Origin: Bryobacter sp.
Lineage (GTDB): Bacteria > Acidobacteriota > Terriglobia > Bryobacterales > Bryobacteraceae
Direction of reading: 5' to 3'
Length of the DNA: 61,770 nt
Assembly (NCBI GenBank): GCA_022843605.1
Contig: JALHNI010000023.1
Coordinates: 1 to 61,770 of the forward strand
Shown here piece by piece: positions 36,614 through 44,446 of this stretch. Position 1 is the stretch's first letter. The number at the start of each line of letters is the position of its first letter. The position numbers were made by a program, and so were the translations under genes. The notes beneath the pieces are model-generated. The model had not been told where the DNA came from and did no database searches. It worked only from the letters and a program-made list of their open reading frames with translations.

Positions 36614-38245
36614 CTATTTGGGCAGGGGAAACTGAATGCCGAGAAAGCGCGCGACCATCGGCGCGACGTCGATTGACTTCATGCGCGGCCACCGGGTTCC
36701 GCGCTTCACTTGTGGCCCAACGGCAAACAGCGTCGCCAGCATGTCTTCGCGGTCCGGACGGAAGCCGTGGTTGCCGCGCGGTTTGGCGAGCGCGGGAAAG
36801 ATCTCTCCGGCAGTGTCCTGCACCGAGTAGCCGGGGCTGAGGTCAAAATAGATGTCCGAGGCGGCGGGGCCGCCAATTCCATACTGTGCACCGTGTTCTT
36901 CGGGCGTGTAGAAGCCGGTGAAAACCGGTTCAGGATTCCTTACTTGGGCGAGCGCGGCTTTCACCCGCTCCCGCATCGCGACGCGGTCAGTGACGACGCC
37001 ACCCTTCCAACTGACGTCATTCAGCAGGACGGAGTTGTAGACGTGGACCGCCACGTCTGCCAAGCCAGCCCGGCGGAGAATCTCGTTGACGTTTACCAGT
37101 TGGTCCACGGGCGCCATGCCATGATCGGCGGTGATGACGAGATGATCGGCGGGGCCGGCGAGTGCGGCCATTTCGCGGGACCAACGTTCGACGATCTCCA
37201 GTCCCCAGGCCATCCAGCGTTTGGCATCGGCATCTCCGCGCGCGGTGAGACCGAGATAGCGATGTCCCAGTTCGTCGACGGACGGCAGGTAGCCAATCAT
37301 CAACCGGGGACGGTATTTGCGGTAGAGCCAAGCTGTCTGCCGCGCGTTTTGGCGCACCTGCAGTTCCATGGTCTCGAGAGACTGCGGCTCGGTGAGCGAT
37401 GAGCCCTGGAAGGAGTTGCCGATAAAGCCGCCCGCCCCGGCGATCGCCTCCGACGCGGAGCCTTGGCTCATCGCCAGTTCCTGTACCGGTGAGACGTACA
37501 GCAGGAGATCCGTGGAGGAGTAAGCGAACAGGCGAAAGTAGATCATCGCGGCGAACGGCTCGCTCAGCAGCATTCCCTGGCTAAAGCGGCGGGCCAGCGG
37601 ACGGCCGGAGCGCAGGCCGGTTTCAGCCGGGGCATAGGGAACGTCGATTTCGCCGATGCGCAGGCCCTTCCTGGTCAACGAACCCGAGAGCCGGATGGGG
37701 CCGTGTTGGAAGTGAAAAGAAGTGGGCGAATCGAAGATCAGATCCTTACGCCGGATGATCGTATGCGACGCGGCTTGGCGGGACTGGTAGCCATTCACCG
37801 AGATCGCTTGGGGATGCGTGTTGAGGGGAAGGAAGGGGAACGCTTGAGGCGCCTGATAAGCCACGGCGGTTACGCCCTGGCGGGCGGCCGTGACCCAGAT
37901 CGGTTCCATGGCAAGCTGGTCAGCGCGATAGCCGCTACCGCGTTCGCGAAAGGTGTGCTCGGCGCGGGGCAAGAGGGGCTGGCTATTGGCGGCGATGTTC
38001 GAGCGGTCACCATAAGCGCCGGTCCACAGGGCGGCGTGTGAGTTGGCGGTGGTGCTGGGAAAGGCGGGCTGGATGCCCTCCGCGATGGCGCCTTTGGCTG
38101 CGAGGCGGTGGAGGGTCCGCAGGTGTTTGGTGGCGGGGGCTTGCGTGAAGAACTGATGGCCCAATGCGTCGAGCGAGTAGACGAAGACGGTCTGCGCCGG
38201 GGCGGCGGCAACGGCCAGGGAGGCGAGCAACAGGAAGTTGTTCAT
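36614..38245 (-). CDS. Exported type I phosphodiesterase/nucleotide pyrophosphatase (alkaline phosphatase superfamily)
   Basis: 543 residues with signal peptide (FLLLASLAVAAAPAQ). Metal site Asp in VYSLDALGH, nucleophile Thr in AFPSTTANSHAALWTG (~63-78), later metal ligands in GYLPSVDELGHRY (D and H), VITADHGMAPVD (DH) and RGNHGFRPDREDMLA (final His). The layout matches Phosphodiest (PF01663) proteins that cleave phosphodiester or phosphonate bonds. Gene upstream on this strand: the DsrE group after a spacer carrying an S9 gene fossil. Confidence 0.9.
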   Translation of the reverse strand: MNNFLLLASLAVAAAPAQTVFVYSLDALGHQFFTQAPATKHLRTLHRLAAKGAIAEGIQPAFPSTTANSHAALWTGAYGDRSNIAANSQPLLPRAEHTFRERGSGYRADQLAMEPIWVTAARQGVTAVAYQAPQAFPFLPLNTHPQAISVNGYQSRQAASHTIIRRKDLIFDSPTSFHFQHGPIRLSGSLTRKGLRIGEIDVPYAPAETGLRSGRPLARRFSQGMLLSEPFAAMIYFRLFAYSSTDLLLYVSPVQELAMSQGSASEAIAGAGGFIGNSFQGSSLTEPQSLETMELQVRQNARQTAWLYRKYRPRLMIGYLPSVDELGHRYLGLTARGDADAKRWMAWGLEIVERWSREMAALAGPADHLVITADHGMAPVDQLVNVNEILRRAGLADVAVHVYNSVLLNDVSWKGGVVTDRVAMRERVKAALAQVRNPEPVFTGFYTPEEHGAQYGIGGPAASDIYFDLSPGYSVQDTAGEIFPALAKPRGNHGFRPDREDMLATLFAVGPQVKRGTRWPRMKSIDVAPMVARFLGIQFPLPK

Positions 38246-38324
38246 GAGGTGACGTGCGACCGAACTTCCGTGGTCATCTTCTGAAAAGGATAACCTGTGC
38301 CCAGCGCTGGGACCGGTGGCAACG

Positions 38325-38369
38325 GTGATTGACTAAGTGAAGGAGTGGACGAGCAAGGCCCCCAGGTAG
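38325..38369 (+). pseudogene. Fossil of the 3' end of an S9 peptidase gene
   Basis: Fifteen codons read VID-stop-VKEWTSKAPR-stop and match the last 15 codons of the intact S9 gene (36569-36613). Four of the five changed codons are synonymous; the fifth is TGG to TAA. Homology stops abruptly upstream. A lost paralogue, or an old local duplication, is implied. Confidence 0.75.
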
Positions 38370-38385
38370 CTTTGCCCGACCCAAC

Positions 38386-38808
38386 TCAATACGTGAACAT
38401 TCGATCGTGCTCGATGGAGAGTTTCAGTAGTTTCTCAGGCATGGCGAACTCGGCTGGCTTGTCTGCGATTAGTTCCGGACCCAGGTCGCGCGCTTTAGCC
38501 GACATTCCGGAGACGTAAAAACGCACCCCTGCTTTCACGAGGGCGTCATAGTGCTCGCGTAGTTTCCCTGTGCCCTTCCCGGAAAGGTTGTTCAAGACGT
38601 CGTCTTTCAGTAGCGTCACGGCGTCACCGGCCAGGAACAGGCTCACGGGATGTCCATCGGCGGCGGCGGTCCGAGCGACGAGGAAGGCCAGGGCGGCGCG
38701 TGTGGGTGCGTCTGGACCGTGCGTCACGTGCACAAGGATCTTGGCCGGCGGCGTGTCCGCCGCAGGCATCGCTGAGAGGGCGAGGAGCACCAAGGCGATC
38801 GTCTTCAT
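38386..38808 (-). CDS. DsrE-like protein with signal peptide
   Basis: 140 residues. An N-terminal signal (IALVLLALSAMPAADTP) is followed by a DsrE/DsrF-like alpha/beta fold: KILVHVTHGPDAPTRAALAF, DGHPVSLFLAGDAVTLLKDD and HYDALVKAGVRFYVSGMSAK. The fold is known from sulfur-transfer and intermembrane proteins; the Cys used for sulfur transfer is not present at the usual place, so chemistry is uncertain. Its start overlaps the DUF4242 stop by 4 bp. Confidence 0.8.
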   Translation of the reverse strand: MKTIALVLLALSAMPAADTPPAKILVHVTHGPDAPTRAALAFLVARTAAADGHPVSLFLAGDAVTLLKDDVLNNLSGKGTGKLREHYDALVKAGVRFYVSGMSAKARDLGPELIADKPAEFAMPEKLLKLSIEHDRMFTY

Positions 38809-39080
38809 AACGCCTCCGGAGTCATTTCAACCACCTGGGCGATGCGACTGAATGGAATGTTCGCACGCCGATTCGCCTCTTCGACGATTTCGCGCGAATC
38901 GCCCTCAAAGTAACAATGTGTCTGGGAACTTTCGGGAAGAAAGTAGCTCCGCACCCAACGCACGGGGCGGCCCTCCTCTGAGATCTCGGCGCAGCAAGTC
39001 TTCGCTCGCACCGCGGCGCTGCCAAGCATCTGTGGGTTGATTCCCGGTAACTCTCGTTCAACAACAAAAAAGGGCATCAT
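38805..39080 (-). CDS. DUF4242 (nickel-binding-like) protein
   Basis: About 91 residues. Starts FFVVERELPGINPQMLGSAA, then WVRSYFLPESSQTHCYFEGD and IVEEANRRANIPFSRIAQV, the single DUF4242 domain whose founding member binds nickel. AAGGAG lies 3-7 bases before tandem ATGs at 39080 and 39077; an upstream extension to 39179 overlaps the preceding gene and is rejected. Middle gene of a three-gene operon. Confidence 0.87.
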   Translation of the reverse strand: MMPFFVVERELPGINPQMLGSAAVRAKTCCAEISEEGRPVRWVRSYFLPESSQTHCYFEGDSREIVEEANRRANIPFSRIAQVVEMTPEAL

Positions 39081-39087
39081 GTTCTCC

Positions 39088-39729
39088 TTAGGTTGGTTTG
39101 TCAAAGTCTTGAGGCTGTAAAGGCTCAAGAAGGGCGTCAAGGTCTTCGCGTCGCAGCCGAATTGCACGCTCGCCGGCAATGCGCAGCGCGGAAAGCTTTC
39201 CCTGGCGAATGTAGCCGCGGATGGTCTGGATATGCACGCCGAGATAGGCGGCTCCTTCCTCAGGAGTCAGATACGGGCGATTCGGAGCGGCAGGGCTGGA
39301 CGCGGAATTCGATTCGGTCTGGGTCGATGGCATGGCTGCTAGGGCGGCTCTCCATTCCAGGCTCGTGACGCCGTAGTCGCGGCGCAACTGGGCCATCAAG
39401 CCGAGCGGCTCATCGGCAAAGCATGCCAGGACGTGCGCGATTTCGATCGCTCCACCCTCATGGGCGGCCCAATCAGCAGCCATGTCGAGCGCCTCGACGA
39501 CCGCGGACGAATAGCCTGGCTTCGATCCGGGCGATGCAGGTGGCCCTTTCCGGTCGACGCCCAACGGTTCGAGATCGATGGCCCATCGGCCAACCTGGGC
39601 AACTCCGAATCGGGAGAGCGCCCAAAGACAGCCCAGCAGAACATCGTCTTTTTTCACCGTTTCGGACGAACCCGCTTTGGCGAACGCAATTGCGGCTCGG
39701 AGCGCGGCCTCTGTGGTTCTGTGTTTCAA
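39088..39729 (-). CDS. Clp N-domain protein fused to an excisionase-type HTH
   Basis: 213 residues, TTG start. Residues ~1-125 show two Clp-N-like repeats (ALRAAIAFAKAGSSETVKKD, VVEALDMAADWAAHEGGAIE, IAHVLACFADEPLGLMAQLR). After a Ser/Pro linker comes a MerR/excisionase HTH_17 domain (YLTPEEGAAYLGVHIQTIRG, YIRQGKLSALRIAGERAIRL). Probably a DNA-binding regulator that reads a protein partner through the Clp-N fold. First gene of an operon with DUF4242 (7 bp gap) and DsrE. A 16-bp palindrome lies 44 bp upstream. Confidence 0.8.
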   Translation of the reverse strand: MKHRTTEAALRAAIAFAKAGSSETVKKDDVLLGCLWALSRFGVAQVGRWAIDLEPLGVDRKGPPASPGSKPGYSSAVVEALDMAADWAAHEGGAIEIAHVLACFADEPLGLMAQLRRDYGVTSLEWRAALAAMPSTQTESNSASSPAAPNRPYLTPEEGAAYLGVHIQTIRGYIRQGKLSALRIAGERAIRLRREDLDALLEPLQPQDFDKPT

Positions 39730-39772
39730 CTTACATGAGAGTCTATTCTATCGTCTAATATAATTCAAGCTA

Positions 39773-39788
39773 TTTAGTTATAACTAAA
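39773..39788. promoter_or_regulatory. 16-bp perfect palindrome TTTAGTTATAACTAAA
   Basis: Sits in an AT-rich stretch between the ClpN-HTH gene and the divergent pyruvyl-transferase gene. Its size and symmetry fit an operator, most simply for the adjacent HTH protein. Confidence 0.6.
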
Positions 39789-39878
39789 ACGCATTGTCGT
39801 GGAATGCAGAATCGATGATAGCGACAGCCTTTTCGCCTCGTTGTGCAGCCGGACGTCCGCGGTGGTGAAATGGAGGGC

Positions 39879-41213
39879 ATGAATCGACGCCTTTTTGTCT
39901 CCTCTGTCCTGCCTGGGGTGGTTGCTGCGCGTGCCCAGTCCGGGCGGCCGCCGCGGATTCTGCTGCGCAGTTCCTGGCAGAGCGTGAACATCGGCGACAT
40001 CGGGCATACGCCCGGAGCCTTGGCACTGATCGAGAAGCACTTTCCCGACGCGGAGATTTCGCTGTGGCCGGGTAAGTTGGGTCATGGGTCGCGGGAGTTG
40101 CTGGCGAAGGGGTACCCGCGGGTGACGATTGCGGAGGGCAGTCTGGACGCGCAGAATCGTCCGACGACGCCGGCGCTGGCCAAGGCGTGGGATGGCGCGG
40201 ACCTCTACTTGAGCGGTTCGGGGTCAGGGTTTCCGGCGAGCCAACACGCGGTGGCCTTCCGCAAGATGACGAACAAACCAGTAGGCGTGTTCGCCGTGAG
40301 CACCGATCCGATCTCGGGGATCGGCGAAGGCCGGGAGCCCGAGGGCGGAACGTTGCGTGAGCTTCGCCAAAAGGCCTTGAAGCTGCCGGCGACGCACCTC
40401 GGAGCCGACTTGCGCTACGTCATCGACAGCGCCGCTTTCTTCTTCTGCCGCGATTCGATCTCGCGCGACTATCTGAAGGCGCAAAGAGTGAAGACGCCCA
40501 TCGTGGAGTTCGGGCCGGATGCGCAGTTGGGCATGACGCTGCGGGACGACGCGAAGGCCAACGGGTGGCTGAAGGAGCACCAGTTGGAGGAGGGCAAGTT
40601 CATCTGTGTGATTCCGCGGCTGCGCTATACGCCCTACTACCGGGTGAACAACGTGCCGCGCGTGCCGTCGGACGATGTTCGCGATGCGATCAACAATCGC
40701 ACGACGGAGCAGGATCACGCGAAGCTACGCGAGATGATCGTGGCCTACGTCAGGAAGACCGGCAACAAGGTGATGGCTTGTGCGGAGATGACGTATCAGG
40801 TGGAGATGGCCAAAGAGGTCCTGGTGGACCCGCTGCCGGAAGACGTGAAGGCGAAGGTCGTTTGGCGGGACACCTACTGGCTGCCGGACGAAGCCGCATC
40901 GGTGTACGCGAAAGCGCAGGCCGTCATCAGTGTGGAATGCCACTCGCCGTTGATCGCGCTGCACAATGGGACGCCCGCGTTCTATGTTCGGCAGCCTACG
41001 GATACTTGCAAGGGGCAAATGTACAGGGATTTCGGAGCGAACGACTGGTTCTTTGAGGTGGACGAAACGAGCGGGCCACAGCTTTGGGGACGGCTGGAAT
41101 CAATTCACCGGGATCCGGCGCGCGCGAAGGCGAAGGCGCGGGGGATCATGGCGGGGGTAGAGAAGTTGCAGGCGCGGATGGTGAACGCGGTGCGGGCGGC
41201 ATGCCGCGCCTGA
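39879..41213 (+). CDS. Polysaccharide pyruvyl transferase-domain protein with a signal-like N-terminus
   Basis: 444 residues from ATG 39879, which follows GGAGGG at good spacing. The N-terminus RRLFVSSVLPGVVAARAQSG looks like a Tat or Sec signal. The body has ILLRSSWQSVNIGDIGHTPG (the opening GNxGD-like loop), YLSGSGSGFPAS, FFFCRDSISRDYLK, ECHSPLIALHNGTPAFYVRQ (the SxRLHxxI region) as in PF04230 proteins. Those enzymes normally work in the cytosol on PEP; an exported one may do something else. The substrate is unknown. Confidence 0.75.
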   Translation: MNRRLFVSSVLPGVVAARAQSGRPPRILLRSSWQSVNIGDIGHTPGALALIEKHFPDAEISLWPGKLGHGSRELLAKGYPRVTIAEGSLDAQNRPTTPALAKAWDGADLYLSGSGSGFPASQHAVAFRKMTNKPVGVFAVSTDPISGIGEGREPEGGTLRELRQKALKLPATHLGADLRYVIDSAAFFFCRDSISRDYLKAQRVKTPIVEFGPDAQLGMTLRDDAKANGWLKEHQLEEGKFICVIPRLRYTPYYRVNNVPRVPSDDVRDAINNRTTEQDHAKLREMIVAYVRKTGNKVMACAEMTYQVEMAKEVLVDPLPEDVKAKVVWRDTYWLPDEAASVYAKAQAVISVECHSPLIALHNGTPAFYVRQPTDTCKGQMYRDFGANDWFFEVDETSGPQLWGRLESIHRDPARAKAKARGIMAGVEKLQARMVNAVRAACRA

Positions 41214-41220
41214 CTTTCGG

Positions 41221-42537
41221 CTAAGCCTGCTTCACCAGTTTCGCTACGAGTTCCGCCGTCTCAATGCCGCTCAGCGCCGCCCCGCCACAGGTCTGCGTCC
41301 ATCGCGGCGCGCAGGCTTCGCCGGCAAAGAAGACGCGATCGGCCAGTGGACGGCGCAATCCTTCGCGGGCGCCAGCACTGCCGGGAATGGCTGCGGCGTA
41401 AGCACCCAGGGCCCACGGATCGCTCGCCCACTTGGTGAACGAGCCCTTCACGAAGTACTTGTCCGCATCGGACCCGAAGATGGAGCGCACGGAGTTCTTG
41501 GCGAAATCGACTGCTTCCTCCTCACCCGCGGCCGAGAGTTCCCAGGCAAAATCGCCGCCGACAAACCCGACCAGCAGATTCAGGTGGAAGGGCCAGCAAA
41601 GGAAGTAAATGTCGCGTTTGCCGATGTTCTCCCGCAGCACGTCCTGAAATGCCTGATACCGGAACTCCGGCTTCGAGAATTGCAAGGGGATCTTCGCTAG
41701 CAAGCCCATCGGCAGACCGGCGATCGCGTCCTCTTTCCATGGCGGCAGCGGCGGATCGAAGCGGATCTTTTCGGCGGCCAGTACGCCGGTGGAACTCGTC
41801 ACGATACAGGCCTTGGCCGTGAGTGTCCCGTGGTCGGTATCCACCTGTACACCGTTGCCGCCGTAGCGAATCCGCCGGGCGGGGCTATTTAAACTTACGG
41901 GAATGTCCTTTCCGAACTGGGCGACCAGCGAGCCATAGCCTTCTTTGATCAGTAAGTTCGGGGGCACGTCGGTGCCGATGGTCAGGTAGTCTTTGGCCGA
42001 TAGCTCGTCCAAGTCCACGGCGGACGACATGGGTCCATGGAAGGTGGCGACCGCCTCGTCGATTTCGGACTTCTTCCGCATCGCGGTGGACGCCGCGGCG
42101 TCCTTCTTCCGCCCGACCTTGGCGATCTTCGTGTCGAGGCCCATCTCGATGCGAGCGGAGAGCTGTCGCATTTCGGCGGAAGCTTCGCGGTCGCGGAAGT
42201 AGAGCCCTTCAAGGGTCGTGTCATGCTCCTGGAGCGTGTAGCCCCACTGCTTGGCGAGCGGCGTGTAAGGATTGTCGTCGGCTTTGTGGAGCCATGCGCA
42301 GCCGCGGTCGAAGGGGAAGCCGAACGTTTCGGTGTCGGTATAGGCGCGGCCACCGATGCGGCCGCGCGCCTCAATCACGACGACTTTCTTGCCCAACTGT
42401 TGCAAGCGATGCGCCGCATTCAGGCCGGACGAACCCGCGCCGATGATCACGACATCGACATCTCCCGGTACGCTTTGCGCGCCCGCGCAGATCCCGGCGC
42501 CGAGCACGCCAAGAACGCTCCTCCTCGAAATGGTCAT
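41221..42537 (-). CDS. Flavin monoamine oxidase family protein, Tat-exported
   Basis: 438 residues. Tat-like signal (ISRRSVLGVLGAGICAGA), FAD fold VVIIGAGSSGLNAAHRLQQL ending in VIEARGRIGGRAYT, then AWLHKADDNPYTPLA. The C-terminal FFAGEACAPRWTQTCGGAAL, SGIETAELVAKLV is the second FAD motif. Oxidises an amine or related substrate outside the cytoplasm. Divergent from padR, 77 bp between starts. Confidence 0.9.
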   Translation of the reverse strand: MTISRRSVLGVLGAGICAGAQSVPGDVDVVIIGAGSSGLNAAHRLQQLGKKVVVIEARGRIGGRAYTDTETFGFPFDRGCAWLHKADDNPYTPLAKQWGYTLQEHDTTLEGLYFRDREASAEMRQLSARIEMGLDTKIAKVGRKKDAAASTAMRKKSEIDEAVATFHGPMSSAVDLDELSAKDYLTIGTDVPPNLLIKEGYGSLVAQFGKDIPVSLNSPARRIRYGGNGVQVDTDHGTLTAKACIVTSSTGVLAAEKIRFDPPLPPWKEDAIAGLPMGLLAKIPLQFSKPEFRYQAFQDVLRENIGKRDIYFLCWPFHLNLLVGFVGGDFAWELSAAGEEEAVDFAKNSVRSIFGSDADKYFVKGSFTKWASDPWALGAYAAAIPGSAGAREGLRRPLADRVFFAGEACAPRWTQTCGGAALSGIETAELVAKLVKQA

Positions 42538-42579
42538 TGTTGAAGAATATCCCGATCTGGCTCTGGCGCCGGGCTAAGT

Positions 42580-42608
42580 TTGACATATATCCGTAGCGGA
42601 TATATCAT
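42580..42608 (+). promoter_or_regulatory. padR promoter with ATATATCCG-N3-CGGATATAT operator filling the spacer
   Basis: TTGACA (42580-42585), 17 bp, TATCAT (42603-42608). A perfect 9-bp inverted repeat (42585-42593 / 42597-42605) overlaps both hexamers, typical of PadR autoregulation. Transcription should start at the G of GTG 42615. Confidence 0.8.
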
Positions 42609-42614
42609 CATGAC

Positions 42615-42962
42615 GTGGCGAAAGCGTCCAATCCGCAGGCCCCGCTGACTCCCGCGGTGCTGCACATTCTGCTGGCGCTTTCTCAGGGCGAAGGGCATGG
42701 CTACGGCATCATGAAGCTGGTGGAGGCGGACTCGCGCGGCAAGGTGACGATGGGCCCGGGGACGCTGTATGGCTCGATCAAACGGATGATGGAGGCTGGT
42801 CTGATCCGGGAAAGCGTTAAGCGGGTTGATCCCGAGTTGGACGATGAGCGGCGGATCTATTACGAGTTAACCGGTGCGGGGCGGATGGCGCTGACTGCGG
42901 AGTTAGAGCGCTATCGCGGCGTGGTGGCGGTGGCGGAAGGGCGGGTCGCTTATGGCCAGTGA
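42615..42962 (+). CDS. PadR family transcriptional regulator
   Basis: 115 residues, GTG start. Winged helix with LTPAVLHILLALSQGEGHGY, GIMKLVEADSRGKVTMGPGT and LYGSIKRMMEAGLIRES, then a short dimerisation helix with DDERRIYYELTGAGR. Probably leaderless and autoregulated through the palindrome in its promoter. It overlaps the next gene by 11 bp, its likely partner and target. Confidence 0.93.
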   Translation: MAKASNPQAPLTPAVLHILLALSQGEGHGYGIMKLVEADSRGKVTMGPGTLYGSIKRMMEAGLIRESVKRVDPELDDERRIYYELTGAGRMALTAELERYRGVVAVAEGRVAYGQ

Positions 42963-43710
42963 CCTCGCCGTCTGGCGCTACCGGGCCTGTTATGCCATAT
43001 TGTTGCGGTTCTATCCGCGAGACTTCCATGACCGGTTCGGTGAGGGGATGACGCAGACCTTTCACGATCTGTGCCGCGAACGCCGGAAGGCAGGGCGGCA
43101 CATCTTTGGGTTCGTCCTCTGCGTCTTTTTTGAGACGTCGCTGGGAATCGCCAAGGAGAACACCGATCAAATGACTCAAATGCAAAAGACCATGCTGCGG
43201 GTGGCGCTGGTGGCGCTGGGCTTGTTGATGGTGCCCTTGGTCGCCTCGCGGGTGGTGGAGGGCTGGAACTGGGGCCCGGGAACGTTCGTGTTTACGTACG
43301 TGCTGTTCTTCGGAACCGGGATGGCGTATGCGCTGATTGCCCGGAAGATGAACGCGTTTGCGTACAAGGCGGCCGTCGGCTTGGCGCTGGTCGCGGGCTT
43401 CGTTCTGGGGTGGGCCACCATGGTGCATATGTCAGAGACGGAGAATCCGCTGAATCTGGTGTACTTCGGGGTCCTGGCGGTGGGCGCGATCGGGGCCGGG
43501 CTGGCGCGTCTGCAGGCGCGAGGGATGGCTCGCGCGCTATTCGCGATGGCGGCGGCGCTGTCGCTGGCGTGGGTGGTTACGCAGGTGCTTTCGTCGGATA
43601 CGCCGGCGGGGCCGGTCTGGAACGCCGGAGTCATGCATGGCGGATTCGTGCTGTTGTTTGCGGCGGCGGGTCTGCTATTCCGGCACGCGAGTTTGGCGGG
43701 TTCGAAGTAG
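42952..43710 (+). CDS. Membrane protein commonly encoded after padR
   Basis: 252 residues. The N-terminal soluble segment LLRFYPRDFHDRFGEGMTQT is a signature of PadR-linked membrane proteins in Acidobacteriota; then one helix near 48 and six to seven helices from residue ~82 (VALVALGLLMVPLVA onward). Function not established; probably an envelope protein or transporter under PadR control. The IS110 remnant begins immediately past its stop. Confidence 0.75.
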   Translation: MASDLAVWRYRACYAILLRFYPRDFHDRFGEGMTQTFHDLCRERRKAGRHIFGFVLCVFFETSLGIAKENTDQMTQMQKTMLRVALVALGLLMVPLVASRVVEGWNWGPGTFVFTYVLFFGTGMAYALIARKMNAFAYKAAVGLALVAGFVLGWATMVHMSETENPLNLVYFGVLAVGAIGAGLARLQARGMARALFAMAAALSLAWVVTQVLSSDTPAGPVWNAGVMHGGFVLLFAAAGLLFRHASLAGSK

Positions 43711-43719
43711 GACCTGGTA

Positions 43720-44306
43720 GGGCTGCTGAAGAAACGCCTGAGCGAGGCTAGTCTCAAGTTCGCTTCCAGCACTGGCCGAGCCCGCCGCGCAAACCATGCC
43801 GTTCCCGTCGACGGCAGGCGAACGCCTTCGAGCTTCGCCAGCCCGCTCACCCCATTCACCAGCTTCGTGCGCGCCTCCACCAGCAGCGCCCGCCCCCGAA
43901 TCGGAATCAGGTCCAACTGCTGCTGTCGGGTCCGCAGCTGCACCGGATGCAGCAGCTTCGGCTCGACTCGCGCCAACCGGGCCAACTGTTCCGCGTCGCG
44001 CTGGTCGGTCTTCTGCGCGCTACCACTGATCGCTTGCCGTTCTCGCGCATTCGCCACGATCGCTTCGTGGCCGAGTTCCTCCAGGCAGCGCTTCACCCAC
44101 CCGCATTGCGCGCCCGTTTCGATGGCCAGGCGGATCCGGGGCGGGTGGCCGAAGGCTCGCTTCAGTCCGCGGCGGTTAACGTCACTTTCCCCTCGGCGAG
44201 GATCTTGCCATCGGCGTCCAGATGGCAATCAATATTGTCCGCTTCGGTCACTCAGATCCAGTCCGATCGCTTTGCCTGGTTGTCGCTTCTTTCCTTGCTT
44301 TTTCAT
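43720..44306 (-). pseudogene. IS110-family transposase remnant
   Basis: From ATG 44306: KKQGKKRQPGKAIGLDLSDR (first DEDD acid), then a 4-bp insertion giving a stop, a 20-codon stretch only readable in another frame (CHLDADGKILAEGKVTLTAA), a one-base loss that restores the frame, then IRLAIETGAQCGWVKRCLEE, KTDQRDAEQLARLARVEPKL and ARTKLVNGVSGLAK. The match fades near 43720 and the C-terminal Ser-containing transposase domain is missing. Inactive. Confidence 0.85.
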
Positions 44307-44446
44307 GTCGGGTCTCCTTTTTCCGTCAGCTTACGCCGCCGACTTCCGGCCCGCTAATCCTATCTGTCCAGCAAAGCCCTCGAATTCGCGGACTCCGAGC
44401 CCGCCACGTTCGTTTCTTGTTGGCGGAAATCGGTGGATGCCCGTGG

